Positions 26,476 through 35,258 of a stretch of DNA of 64,000 nucleotides are shown piece by piece. Position 1 is the stretch's first letter. Every line of letters starts with the position of its first letter. A program made the translations under genes and the position numbers. The DNA is taken from the NCBI GenBank assembly GCA_013215825.1, contig JABSQN010000004.1, positions 636,957-700,956 on the forward strand. Reading direction: 5' to 3'. Under the pieces are notes generated by a model, which worked only from the letters and a program-made list of their open reading frames with translations, did not search any database and had not been told where the DNA came from. Origin of the DNA: Piscirickettsiaceae bacterium (GTDB taxonomy: Bacteria > Pseudomonadota > Gammaproteobacteria > Nitrosococcales > Methylophagaceae).

Positions 26476-27918
26476 TTAAAGCAACTTGCTTAAATCTTTT
26501 GCATCCCAATGTGGGAAGTGCTTTCTGACTAAAGCATTGAGCTCTTTTTCAAAGTCTGAGAATTGTTCTGAACTAGTAACTTGCTGTGTATTATCACCCG
26601 ATACGGCTTCAGTGATCATGCCTGCACCAATGGTTACATTACTTAATCGGTCGATAATAATGAAGGCACCAGTGCTACGGTTACGTTTATAAGCATCAAA
26701 TACCACGGGCTTGTTTAATGAAAATTCACACACGCCAATTTCATTGAGTCCTAACTCGCTGGCTTCTTGTTCAGCCAAAGTATTTACATCAATTTGGCTA
26801 TCAATTCCGGTCAAGATACCGGTGCTCTCACTCACACCTACTTTGAAGTTATATTGTTTACCGCTGACTAATGGTTTTTCAGTCATCCACACCACAGTAG
26901 CTTTAAAATTACTACCAATATGCGGTTGATTGTTGCGATGCACTATCATATCGCCACGGCTAATATCAATTTCATCTTCTAAGGTAACCGTAACCGCTTC
27001 ACCGGGAACTGCTTGCTCTAAATTGCCATCATAAGTAACAATGTCTTTAATACGGCTTTCTTGACCTGAAGGCAAGGCAGTAATTTCATCACCAGGTTTC
27101 AAAATTCCCGATGCTAAGGTGCCACAATAACCACGAAAATCTAAATTAGGTCGATTAACATATTGCACAGGGAAACGAACATCATCCATATTAGTATCAC
27201 TGGATATTTCAATATTATCCAACAGGTTCATCAGTGTTTCACCTTGATACCAAGGCATATTTTCGCTCTTATTGACGACGTTATCGCCTTTTAAAGCCGA
27301 AAGCGGCACATAATGCACATCTTCCATTTCTAATTCCTGAGCAAAGGCACTATATTCTTGTCGAATCTCATTATAAACCTGTTCGCTATAATCTTTAATA
27401 TCCATTTTATTAATGGCAACAATAATATGTTTAATACCCAATAAATTAGCGATATAACTATGACGACGAGTTTGAGTTTGCACCCCATAACGTGCATCAA
27501 TCAAGATAACGGCAAGCTGGCAGTTTGATGCGCCAGTTGCCATATTACGGGTATATTGCTCATGACCTGGCGTATCGGCAATGATAAATTTACGCTTAGT
27601 GGTCGAGAAATAACGATAAGCAACATCAATGGTAATTCCTTGCTCACGCTCAGCTTGTAAACCATCCACCAACAAGGCCAAATCTATCGTGTCACCCGTT
27701 GTACCTGATTTAACACTGTCTTTAGTAACCGCTTCTAATTGATCTTCATAGATCATTTTCGAATCATAAAGTAAGCGACCAATTAAGGTGCTTTTGCCAT
27801 CATCGACATTGCCACAGGTTAGAAAACGCAGCATTTCTTTATTTTCATGCTGTTTTAAATAGGCATCAATATCAGTTTCTATTAGGCTGTCTGTTTGGTA
27901 GTTGTTTTCTGTGCTCAT
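26476..27918 (-). CDS. cysN: Sulfate adenylyltransferase large subunit CysN
   Basis: CysN is the GTPase subunit of ATP sulfurylase. G motifs are clear: [15 protein letters not shown] (P-loop), [12 protein letters not shown] and NKMD. Barrel domains follow, with MRFPVQY-like [19 protein letters not shown] start at ATG 27918 (MSTENNYQ), 480 aa, which matches the E. coli length. The frame continues to 28086, but those 56 residues are the translation of a palindromic repeat ([16 protein letters not shown]). There is no APS-kinase fusion at the C-terminus. Confidence 0.95.
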   Translation of the reverse strand: MSTENNYQTDSLIETDIDAYLKQHENKEMLRFLTCGNVDDGKSTLIGRLLYDSKMIYEDQLEAVTKDSVKSGTTGDTIDLALLVDGLQAEREQGITIDVAYRYFSTTKRKFIIADTPGHEQYTRNMATGASNCQLAVILIDARYGVQTQTRRHSYIANLLGIKHIIVAINKMDIKDYSEQVYNEIRQEYSAFAQELEMEDVHYVPLSALKGDNVVNKSENMPWYQGETLMNLLDNIEISSDTNMDDVRFPVQYVNRPNLDFRGYCGTLASGILKPGDEITALPSGQESRIKDIVTYDGNLEQAVPGEAVTVTLEDEIDISRGDMIVHRNNQPHIGSNFKATVVWMTEKPLVSGKQYNFKVGVSESTGILTGIDSQIDVNTLAEQEASELGLNEIGVCEFSLNKPVVFDAYKRNRSTGAFIIIDRLSNVTIGAGMITEAVSGDNTQQVTSSEQFSDFEKELNALVRKHFPHWDAKDLSKLL

Positions 27919-27956
27919 ATTCTCTACTTCTCTATTCATTAAAATCCGCCCTTTTC

Positions 27957-28023
27957 TTTCAATGGGGTCAGACTCGATTGATTTCCAACAGGTGGTTTCA
28001 ATGGAGTCGGACTCGATTGAAAC
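27957..28023. repeat. Tandem pair of 25-base palindromic repeats between cysD and cysN
   Basis: Two copies of a 25-base unit, TTTCAATGG-R-GTC-R-GACTCGATTGA (27957-27981 and 27996-28020), are separated by 15 bases. The second, extended by AAA, is itself a near-perfect palindrome of 27 bases with only one central mismatch pair. The GGGGTCAGA-containing form resembles REP elements linked to REP-associated transposases (RAYT); no such gene is in the window. Confidence 0.75.
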
Positions 28024-28024
28024 C

Positions 28025-28924
28025 CTAGAAATAGCCTTCTTGTTTTTTCTTCTCCATCGAACCCGATTCATCGTGATCAATCGCACGACCTTGGCGCTCT
28101 GAAGTAGTCGTTAATAACATTTCTTGGATGATTTCTGGCAAGGTATGGGCATTAGACTCAACCGCGCCCGTCAAAGGATAACAACCTAATGTCCGAAAAC
28201 GTACCATTTCCATTTTTGGCTCTTCACCCGGCTCTAAACGCATGCGATCATCATCTACCATGATCTTCAAACCATTGCGTTCAACAACTGGACGTTCTGC
28301 CGCATAATAAAGCGGTACAATTGGAATACTTTCCAAATGAATATATTGCCAAATATCAAGCTCCGTCCAATTCGATAATGGGAATACGCGAATACTTTCG
28401 CCTTTATTGACTTTGCTATTATAGATATTCCATAACTCAGGGCGTTGTTGCTTGGGATCCCAACGGTGATTTTTATCACGGAAAGAATAAACCCGCTCTT
28501 TCGCCCGAGATTTTTCTTCATCACGACGCGCACCACCAAAAGCAGCATCAAAACCGTATTTATCTAGCGCTTGTTTTAGGCCATCGGTTTTCATAATATC
28601 AGTATAACGCGCATGATCAAACGGATTAATGCCGTCATCAATACCTTGTTGATTGCTATGCACTAACAGCTCCAAGCCCAAGTCTTTGACTCGCTGATCA
28701 CGAAAGGCAATCATTTCCTTAAACTTCCATTTAGTATCAACATGCAGCAATGGAAAGGGCGGCTTGCCCGGTGCAAAAGCTTTCATCGCCAAATGCAACA
28801 TCACAGCCGAATCTTTGCCTACTGAATAAAGCATCACCGGATTATCGAACTCCGCCGCCACTTCACGCATAATATGGATACTTTCTGCTTCCAATTGTTG
28901 TAAATGAGTTAGTTTTTTAGTCAT
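28025..28924 (-). CDS. cysD: Sulfate adenylyltransferase small subunit CysD
   Basis: CysD is the catalytic subunit that joins ATP and sulfate to form APS. It has the PP-loop [13 protein letters not shown] near residue 36 and the conserved [16 protein letters not shown] and [10 protein letters not shown] segments. The length of 299 aa is normal. It follows cysH with a one-base overlap (TAATG type) and precedes cysN, though the REP pair separates cysD and cysN by about 100 bases. Confidence 0.96.
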   Translation of the reverse strand: MTKKLTHLQQLEAESIHIMREVAAEFDNPVMLYSVGKDSAVMLHLAMKAFAPGKPPFPLLHVDTKWKFKEMIAFRDQRVKDLGLELLVHSNQQGIDDGINPFDHARYTDIMKTDGLKQALDKYGFDAAFGGARRDEEKSRAKERVYSFRDKNHRWDPKQQRPELWNIYNSKVNKGESIRVFPLSNWTELDIWQYIHLESIPIVPLYYAAERPVVERNGLKIMVDDDRMRLEPGEEPKMEMVRFRTLGCYPLTGAVESNAHTLPEIIQEMLLTTTSERQGRAIDHDESGSMEKKKQEGYF

Positions 28925-29637
28925 TATTTATTCTCTATTTGTGTTGCTTTAACGTGCAAGCCACATTCTTTATTTTCTGGATTTTCCCACCACCAGCGTC
29001 CCGCGCGAATATCTTCACCAGCGGTAATTGCACGGGTACACGGCGCACAACCGATACTAGCAAAACCTTGATCATGCAGTTTATTATACGGCACATCAAA
29101 GGCTTTAATATAAGCCCAAACATCGCCATTAGACCAATCGCTTAATGGACTAAACTTTTGCAGGCCATGAGCATCATCATATTCAGAAACAGGTAATTCA
29201 CTGCGAGTCACAGCTTGTTGGCGACGCAAGCCCGTTAGCCACGCTTTTTTACCTGCTAAAGCACGCTGTAAAGGTTTTACCTTACGAATATTACAACATT
29301 GTTTGCGTAATTCAACACTGTTATAAAATGCATTAGGCCCTTGCTGAGTGACATAGCTTTCTACATCCTTAGCATCAGGAAAGTAAACACTAACGTCGCG
29401 TTTATAATGTGCTTTTGCTTGCTGCATTACGTCATACGTTTCTTTTGGCAAACGACCTGTATCAAGCGTAAAAACCTCAATCTCAGGAGAAAATTTAGCA
29501 ATCAAGTCCATTAACACCATATCTTCAGCACCATAACTTGATGCCAACGTTGCTGGCTTATAGTTAGCCTCAATATCCGCTAAAATCTGCTTTACTGCTG
29601 CAATTTTATCCACCAGTATTTGATTAATTTTTGTCAT
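28924..29637 (-). CDS. cysH: Assimilatory APS reductase (iron-sulfur CysH)
   Basis: This is a thioredoxin-dependent reductase of the CysH family. The 4Fe-4S cysteines expected for APS reductase are present as C114-C115 (QCCNIRK) and C197-C200 (GCAPCTR). The catalytic cysteine is C225 in ECGLH. E. coli-type PAPS reductase lacks the first four, so this enzyme should reduce APS directly. That agrees with the absence of a CysC kinase here. It is 237 aa. It overlaps the upstream TusA-like gene by four bases. Confidence 0.94.
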   Translation of the reverse strand: MTKINQILVDKIAAVKQILADIEANYKPATLASSYGAEDMVLMDLIAKFSPEIEVFTLDTGRLPKETYDVMQQAKAHYKRDVSVYFPDAKDVESYVTQQGPNAFYNSVELRKQCCNIRKVKPLQRALAGKKAWLTGLRRQQAVTRSELPVSEYDDAHGLQKFSPLSDWSNGDVWAYIKAFDVPYNKLHDQGFASIGCAPCTRAITAGEDIRAGRWWWENPENKECGLHVKATQIENK

Positions 29638-29870
29638 AATATTTTTGTCACTTTAATTATTGTACTTACTGTCTCTTTAACGCTTATCTCACAACGTTGT
29701 CCATCGTGGCGCAAACTTCTTAATACATCATCAACTGCCTTGCCATTATTCACTTGGAATAACACATGTTCGCCGATATTTATTAGCCGTATTGCTTCAC
29801 GTGCTTTTATATAATGCATTGGGCAACCATATAAACTTAAATCAACGATATTTTCAACTACAGTAGACAT
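29634..29870 (-). CDS. TusA/SirA-like sulfur carrier protein
   Basis: A 78-aa TusA-fold protein with the motif LYGCPMHYIKAREAI; the active cysteine would be C16 in the CPxxxxxA signature. TusA proteins relay sulfur as a persulfide. In a cysNDH operon it may serve as a sulfur or sulfite-linked carrier. It overlaps both the exporter upstream (13 bases) and cysH downstream, so coupling is strong. Confidence 0.84.
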   Translation of the reverse strand: MSTVVENIVDLSLYGCPMHYIKAREAIRLINIGEHVLFQVNNGKAVDDVLRSLRHDGQRCEISVKETVSTIIKVTKIL

Positions 29871-30658
29871 TTAATACCTACCAATAATAACAGTACTGCT
29901 AATAATGGCCGCATCACTCGGTCCGATATTTTTATACCCAAATGACTACCAATATAAATGCCAGGCAATGAGCCTATCACCAAAAATGATAATAAAGACC
30001 AATCAACCGTACCGACCGTTGAATGCCCCAAGCCGGCAATAGCCGTTAATGGCACGGCATGAGCAATATCTGTTGCCACAATTTCGACCCCTTTCATTTT
30101 AGGGTATAAAAATAATAATGTAATCGCACCTAATGCACCGGCACCCACGGATGACATGGTGACCATTACACCCAGAAAAGCACCGGTTACTATTGTCGCC
30201 ATGGCTTTATGTTGTTCATCTTGTCGCAATTTATAAAAGGCATTAACCACTGGATGCCCTACTCGCGCCTGCAACATGCGGGAAATAGTTCCTTTTAATA
30301 ACAAGGCGCTTGAAGTCAAAATCAACGCCACACCGAGTGCGTTTGTTATCAAGTTAGCATGGGAACCGTCACCCATTCCCGTTGATTTTAAAACCCATAA
30401 GGTGATTAATGTCATCGGAATACTGCCTGTTGCCAAGCGCCGAACCACCAGCCAATCTACTACATTATGGCGCCAATACGCCCACACACCGCCAGATTTT
30501 GTAATCGCTGCAAACAGTAAATCAGTACCCACCGCTATCGCAGGTTGAATCGAAAACCCGAAAATCAAAATAGGCGTCATCAACGAACCGCCACCCACTC
30601 CGGTCATGCCAATCATGACACCAACAAACAATCCAGCTAATGTAAATCCCCATTCCAT
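29858..30658 (-). CDS. TauE/SafE-family membrane transporter
   Basis: A 266-aa membrane protein with about eight helices and two halves each starting with a glycine-rich turn: IGMTGVGGGSLMTPILI at the N-terminus and VTMSSVGAGALGAI in the middle. These are hallmarks of the TauE/SafE/CysZ-like anion exporters. As first gene of the cys operon it probably moves sulfate, sulfite or another sulfur anion; the direction is unknown. It is divergent from cysB across 103 bases. Confidence 0.88.
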   Translation of the reverse strand: MEWGFTLAGLFVGVMIGMTGVGGGSLMTPILIFGFSIQPAIAVGTDLLFAAITKSGGVWAYWRHNVVDWLVVRRLATGSIPMTLITLWVLKSTGMGDGSHANLITNALGVALILTSSALLLKGTISRMLQARVGHPVVNAFYKLRQDEQHKAMATIVTGAFLGVMVTMSSVGAGALGAITLLFLYPKMKGVEIVATDIAHAVPLTAIAGLGHSTVGTVDWSLLSFLVIGSLPGIYIGSHLGIKISDRVMRPLLAVLLLLVGIKCLL

Positions 30659-30761
30659 ACGTAATTAATTCAGTCTTCTTTATCAATAAAGGTGACAATT
30701 TTATCATTTCCTCATATTCTAGCAATGAATATTATTGTCTATTTATATAAGAAAAACATAT

Positions 30762-31679
30762 ATGAAGCTGCAACAACTAAAATACGTCAGAGAAATTGCC
30801 CGACGAGGCATGAGCGTCTCTGCCGCCGCCGATGCCTTGCATGCCTCTCAACCTGGGGTGAGCAATCAAGTCCAACAACTTGAAGATGAATTAGGGTTGA
30901 AAATCTTTGAACGCCACGGCAAACGCTTAACCGGCCTAACCACTGTTGGCCGCAGTGTTGTTGAAATGGCAGATCGCGTGTTGCTGGATGTGGACAATAT
31001 TCGCCAACTTGCTGCCGATAGTAAAAACGACCAGCTGGGTACTTTATCCATTGCGACAACCCACACTCAAGCTCGCTATGCATTGCCTAAAGCAATTAAA
31101 CAGTTTTCACAACATTACCCTAATGTGCATTTGAATATGGTGCAAGGCACTCCGACGGAGATTGCAGAAATGGCTGCCAATGGACAGGTTGATATTGCTA
31201 TCGCCACTGAAGGTTTGGCGAAGTTTGATTCCTTAGCTATTTTGCCTTGTTATGATTGGAATCGCTCGATTATCATGCTGCCCAATCACCCCTTATTAGC
31301 AGAAAAAGCACTCAGTCTTAAAGCCATCGCTCAATATCCCTTGCTCACCTATGTGATGGGATTCACTGGTCGCGCACAACAAGATCAAGCCTTTACTGAT
31401 CAAGGGCTACAACCGAATGTTGTCTTTACTGCTACCGATGCCGATGTGATCAAAACCTATGTTGAACTAGAATTGGGGATTGGCATTATTGCCAGCATGG
31501 CCTTTGATCCTGTCAAAGATGCACCGCTACAAGCCATGGATGCCAGTCATTTATTCAAAAAAAGCACTACCCATCTTGGCATTAAACGAGGCAGTTATCT
31601 GCGTGGATTCACCTATGCCTTTATTGAATATTTAGCGCCACAACTGACTCGTCGTGTTGTCGAAAAAGCCATTATTTAG
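30762..31679 (+). CDS. cysB: CysB-type LysR transcriptional regulator
   Basis: A LysR regulator with N-terminal winged helix: MKLQQLKYVREIARRGMSVSAAADALHASQPGVSNQVQQLEDELGLKIF. The effector domain is near residues 90-300. It has the CysB features of starting with KLQQLRYI and of control of cys genes. I start at ATG 30762; the frame extends nine codons upstream. The product is 305 aa against about 324 in E. coli. Lying divergent from the cysDNH operon, it probably activates sulfur assimilation in response to O- or N-acetylserine. Cbl is a close alternative. Confidence 0.9.
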   Translation: MKLQQLKYVREIARRGMSVSAAADALHASQPGVSNQVQQLEDELGLKIFERHGKRLTGLTTVGRSVVEMADRVLLDVDNIRQLAADSKNDQLGTLSIATTHTQARYALPKAIKQFSQHYPNVHLNMVQGTPTEIAEMAANGQVDIAIATEGLAKFDSLAILPCYDWNRSIIMLPNHPLLAEKALSLKAIAQYPLLTYVMGFTGRAQQDQAFTDQGLQPNVVFTATDADVIKTYVELELGIGIIASMAFDPVKDAPLQAMDASHLFKKSTTHLGIKRGSYLRGFTYAFIEYLAPQLTRRVVEKAII

Positions 31680-31689
31680 GAAACCCACC

Positions 31690-32013
31690 ATGACCATTTT
31701 TAATGCCATTACACATTCTCAATCATTATTGAAGCAGGTCTCATCTCGTAATAATGATGCCAAAATCACCGCGCTACTTGATTCACTTTTAACAGAATTA
31801 GAGCATATCAACACCTTTGCCCACCAGCTAACATCTGACACATCAATATCGTCTCAGACCACGCCAGAAATAAAATCCGGCTGTTATATATTTGCCAATG
31901 AAAAAGTGTTTTATTGCCCTAATTGTTACGATAACGATGCAAAAAAAGTAGCAACGAAACGGATGAACAGCAAACTAAGGGTTTGCCCCAGTTGCCGCGC
32001 AAGCATTCGCTAG
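31690..32013 (+). CDS. Small zinc-ribbon protein of unknown function
   Basis: A 107-aa protein starting at ATG 31690, ten bases after the cysB stop and preceded by AGGAAA. The first 70 residues look helical (SLLKQVSSRNNDAKITALL). The end is a zinc ribbon with two cysteine pairs, CPNC near 78 and CPSC near 100, with basic residues between. I do not recognise the family. Close spacing suggests it is co-transcribed with cysB. Confidence 0.6.
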   Translation: MTIFNAITHSQSLLKQVSSRNNDAKITALLDSLLTELEHINTFAHQLTSDTSISSQTTPEIKSGCYIFANEKVFYCPNCYDNDAKKVATKRMNSKLRVCPSCRASIR

Positions 32014-32111
32014 ATTTCCACATTAAAACAAGATGTTAATTCATAGTAACACCTTGAAAAAACACCATTATCAATGTATATTGTCTTTCTGATTTTGCTT
32101 CTGCAAACTCA

Positions 32112-32202
32112 AGCCTAGGGGCGGCAAACAAGCCTGAGATCTTCTGAACAGAAGAAACCCTATGAACCTGATCCAGTTAATACTGGCGTAGGGACAGGCC
32201 GA
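32112..32202 (+). promoter_or_regulatory. TPP riboswitch (THI element)
   Basis: The conserved core is present: GGGGCGGC then CCTGAGAT on the 5' side, ACCCTATGAACCTGATCCAG, then ACTGGCGTAGGGA. P1 is formed by GCCT and AGGC. It controls the TonB receptor downstream. The expression platform appears to be a hairpin, TCCTTTTT with AAAAAGGA (about 32245-32265), that hides the ribosome binding site. The 3' part of the aptamer (GGACAGG) can pair with CCTGTCC in the alternative state. Thiamine diphosphate should therefore repress translation. Confidence 0.95.
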
Positions 32203-32270
32203 GATACATTTCATGCTCTTTTGAGTAGAACACGTTATCCCCTGTCCTTTTTATTTTAAAAAGGATACAC

Positions 32271-34343
32271 ATGAAGTTTAAAGCTTTATCTCTTGCTATC
32301 GCAGCATTACTTTCTAGCCACGCATTTGCTAACGATACAACACTTGAACCTATCATCGTCAATGCTGATTTTCGCCCCTCTGAAATACAAACAACAGCCA
32401 TTAGCATTACCAGCATTTCTTCAGAAGAAATTCAACAACGTTCGGCACAACATCTCGAAGATATTTTAAATATGGCACCCAATGTCAATATGTCTAGCGG
32501 TGGTTCTCGCAGTCATTATTTCCAAATCCGTGGCATCGGTGAACGTAGTCAATTTTCAGCACCCATCAACCCTTCTGTTGGTTTAATTATTGATGATATA
32601 GATTTTAGTCGTAGCGGTGCAGCTGCAACCTTGTTTGATATTGAACAAGTTGAAATATTACGCGGACCGCAAGGCACTCGTTTTGGCGCTAATGCACTGG
32701 CTGGTGTCATTAATCTTCGTAGCAAAGAGCCAACTAACGAACTTGATATTCATTTTGAATCAACCCTCGCTGAATATGATACTCGCAGTGTCGGTATTGC
32801 TGTTGGCGGTCCATTAATTAAAGATAAATTATTAGGTCGCTTTGCAATACACAGTAATAAATCTGATGGTTATATTGATAATGACTTCCTTAATCGTGAT
32901 AACACTAATAATCGAGATGAATTAACCGCCCGCACCAGTTTAAAATGGTTAGCCACAGATGATTTAACACTCTCATTAAAATTCTTACATCTTGATATTG
33001 ATAATGGCTACGATGTGTTCAGCTTTGATAATAGTCGTACCACTGTTTCTGACGAGCCTGGTACTGATTCTCAAAAAACCAATGCCTTTTCACTGCGTGC
33101 GGATTGGAATATTTCAACGGCATTGCGCTTAGAAAGCATTATCAGTCACTCGAGTTCCGATCTTGAATATAGCTATGATGAAGACTGGTCTTATGATGGT
33201 CAGTTTGATGCCGCTGATTGGCCTTATAGTTCGTTTGATCAATACTTACGTGACCGTAATAACAATTCATTCGAAGTTCGACTTCTTTCTAATGAAGAAG
33301 GTCGTATTTTCAATAATTCAACCGATTGGTTAATTGGTTTCTATCATGCCACACAAGATGAGGATTTAGAGCGTAATTACACCTATGATCCTGTATTTAC
33401 CAGTAAATATGATACTAAAAATACGGCTATATTTGGTCAGTTCGATAGCGCCTTATCTGATAAATTAACCTTAGTAACGGGTCTTCGTGTTGAATATTGG
33501 CAAGCTAAGTATAACGATTCAGAGAGCCTTAATATTAATTCTAATGATACGCTCTTTGGTGGTAAATTAGGCTTGAACTACCAAGTCAATGACGATCAAA
33601 TGTTATACAGCAGCCTATCACGTGGCTACAAAGCCGGCGGTGTGAATACTGATGGTACATTACCAGAAAATGCCCGTGACTTTGATACTGAATACCTTTG
33701 GAATATCGAAGCAGGTATCAAATCATTATGGCTAGACGGTACGCTCAAAACTAACCTTGCTGTTTTTTATGCCAAACGTAAAGACCAGCAAGTATCAAGC
33801 TCATTACTCACCGTTCGTCCTGACAATAGCACTGAGTTTATTGGCTATTTAACCAATGCAGCCAAAGGTAAGAATATGGGGATTGAGGCGGAAGTCGATT
33901 GGTTAGTCAATGCTAACTGGCGCTTATTTGCCAATATTGGCTTATTACGCGCCACCTTTGATGAATATAATGACCCAGATGGTTTGGATGTTTCAGGTCG
34001 TCGCCAAGCCCATGCGCCTAATTACCAATTTGCCGCAGGAACTGAAATTTATATTGGTCAAAATTGGACTGTACGCGCTAATCTTGAAGGTAAAGATGAA
34101 TTCTATTTCTCAGATCGCCACAATGCAAAATCTAACTCTTATGCCTTGGTCAATGCCAGCATTGAATATGCCATGGAGTCATGGAGACTGAACTTATGGG
34201 GCAGAAACTTGTTTGATAAAGACTATGCCGTACGAGGCTTTGGTAGCTTCGGTAATAATCCAAGCAAAAGCTATATTACTGAAACCTACACGCAACAAGG
34301 TGAACCGCGTATCGTAGGTGTATCACTGAGTTACGACTATTAA
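32271..34343 (+). CDS. TonB-dependent receptor, predicted thiamine uptake
   Basis: The outer membrane receptor is 690 aa. A signal peptide (MKFKALSLAIAALLSSHAFA), a TonB-box region near TLEPIIVNAD, a plug domain (about 45-160, with EILRGPQGTRFGANALAGVIN), and a 22-strand barrel ending in aromatic YDY are seen. Its riboswitch and the downstream YkoF-like and PnuT genes match the predicted omr1-type thiamine receptors. The exact substrate (thiamine or a pyrimidine precursor) is an inference. Confidence 0.9.
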   Translation: MKFKALSLAIAALLSSHAFANDTTLEPIIVNADFRPSEIQTTAISITSISSEEIQQRSAQHLEDILNMAPNVNMSSGGSRSHYFQIRGIGERSQFSAPINPSVGLIIDDIDFSRSGAAATLFDIEQVEILRGPQGTRFGANALAGVINLRSKEPTNELDIHFESTLAEYDTRSVGIAVGGPLIKDKLLGRFAIHSNKSDGYIDNDFLNRDNTNNRDELTARTSLKWLATDDLTLSLKFLHLDIDNGYDVFSFDNSRTTVSDEPGTDSQKTNAFSLRADWNISTALRLESIISHSSSDLEYSYDEDWSYDGQFDAADWPYSSFDQYLRDRNNNSFEVRLLSNEEGRIFNNSTDWLIGFYHATQDEDLERNYTYDPVFTSKYDTKNTAIFGQFDSALSDKLTLVTGLRVEYWQAKYNDSESLNINSNDTLFGGKLGLNYQVNDDQMLYSSLSRGYKAGGVNTDGTLPENARDFDTEYLWNIEAGIKSLWLDGTLKTNLAVFYAKRKDQQVSSSLLTVRPDNSTEFIGYLTNAAKGKNMGIEAEVDWLVNANWRLFANIGLLRATFDEYNDPDGLDVSGRRQAHAPNYQFAAGTEIYIGQNWTVRANLEGKDEFYFSDRHNAKSNSYALVNASIEYAMESWRLNLWGRNLFDKDYAVRGFGSFGNNPSKSYITETYTQQGEPRIVGVSLSYDY

Positions 34344-34348
34344 ATAAC

Positions 34349-34370
34349 AAAGGGCTCTTCGGAGCCCTTT
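34349..34370 (+). terminator. GC-rich hairpin with T tract inside the thiamine operon
   Basis: GGGCTC-TTCG-GAGCCC, extended by AAA and TTT, is followed by TCTTT. It is a stable tetraloop hairpin right after the receptor stop. As the next gene starts at 34388, it may lower rather than stop downstream expression, or protect the receptor mRNA. Confidence 0.7.
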
Positions 34371-34387
34371 TCTTTAAGGATTTAACA

Positions 34388-34648
34388 ATGAGAATATCCG
34401 TAGATATCAGCCTATACCCACTCAGCCAAGATTATGTTGAGCCAATCCTCGCATTTATTGCCAAGCTAGAAACCAATCCAAAACTAATCGTTAAACGAAA
34501 TAGCTTAAGCACACAGATCTTTGGTGAATATCGTGATGTGATGGATTGTTTAGATAGTGATATTGAAGCAGTTTTTGAACAGTTACCAGAATCCGTTTTT
34601 GTTTTAAAATTGGTCGGTATGGATCGAGCAGATATTGTTGATGTTTGA
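34388..34648 (+). CDS. Thiamine-binding YkoF-like (MTH1187 family) protein
   Basis: An 86-aa protein whose start MRISVDISLYPLSQDYVEPI matches the DUF77/MTH1187 family. Members form ferredoxin-like subunits, and the related YkoF binds thiamine and hydroxymethylpyrimidine. A middle motif RNSLSTQIFGEYRDVMDCL fits. Lying between a riboswitch-controlled receptor and PnuT, it probably helps thiamine uptake or sensing. SD AAGGA precedes the ATG; it overlaps pnuT by eight bases. Confidence 0.82.
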   Translation: MRISVDISLYPLSQDYVEPILAFIAKLETNPKLIVKRNSLSTQIFGEYRDVMDCLDSDIEAVFEQLPESVFVLKLVGMDRADIVDV

Positions 34649-35252
34649 CCCTGAGTTATTAACCACCGTATTGAATGCACTCGCCGCCATCTCAGGCTGG
34701 GAAGTGCTTGCCTCATTACTCGGTATTGCTTATGTCATCTTAGCAGCACGGGAATCACAATGGTGTTGGCCTTTAGCCTTTATCAGCACGCTGATTTACA
34801 CTCTGCTGTTTTGGGATGGCCAATTGCCGATGCAAGCCATTATGAACTTCTATTATATGGGCATGGCAATCTATGGTTATTTCTTATGGCGACGACACGG
34901 TACCCAAGAAGATGATCTGCCGATTAGCAGTTGGTCGATATTAAAACAGCTACTCTTTATCACTACGGGCTCATTGTTAACCTTTGTCCTAGCTCAATAT
35001 CTTATCTACGCAGACTTTTCTAACAATCCCTATCTTGATGCTGGGGTGATGGTCTTTTCCATTATGAATACCTTCTTAATGGTCAAAAAAGTATTGCAAA
35101 ACTGGCTTTACTGGATTGTAATTGATGCCGCTGCCATCGTGCTTTATGCTCAAAATGGCTATTATGCTACTATCGTGATGTACAGTATTTACTTAATATT
35201 AGCCGTGATTGGGCTTTTATCGTGGCAAAAACGCTATCATAAGGTTGATTGA
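34641..35252 (+). CDS. pnuT: PnuC-family transporter, predicted thiamine transporter PnuT
   Basis: A 203-aa membrane protein with about seven helices and the PnuC features WCWPLAFISTLIYTLLFWDG, QAIMNFYYMGMAIYGYFLW and the W/N-rich loops. PnuT and PnuX are vitamin-specific versions of the PnuC fold. I start at the ATG at 34641; two TTG codons precede it in frame. The riboswitch context assigns thiamine. It is the last gene of the operon and meets the next gene tail to tail. Confidence 0.88.
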   Translation: MFDPELLTTVLNALAAISGWEVLASLLGIAYVILAARESQWCWPLAFISTLIYTLLFWDGQLPMQAIMNFYYMGMAIYGYFLWRRHGTQEDDLPISSWSILKQLLFITTGSLLTFVLAQYLIYADFSNNPYLDAGVMVFSIMNTFLMVKKVLQNWLYWIVIDAAAIVLYAQNGYYATIVMYSIYLILAVIGLLSWQKRYHKVD

Positions 35253-35258
35253 TAGTTA

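Noticed and set aside
27919..28086. N-terminal 56-residue extension of CysN
   Set aside because: It is the translation of two REP-like palindromes; a normal-length CysN starts at the ATG at 27918.
34349..34370. Hairpin as absolute operon end after the TonB receptor
   Set aside because: The YkoF-like and pnuT genes follow within 18 bases and belong functionally to the riboswitch unit, so I treat it as partial.
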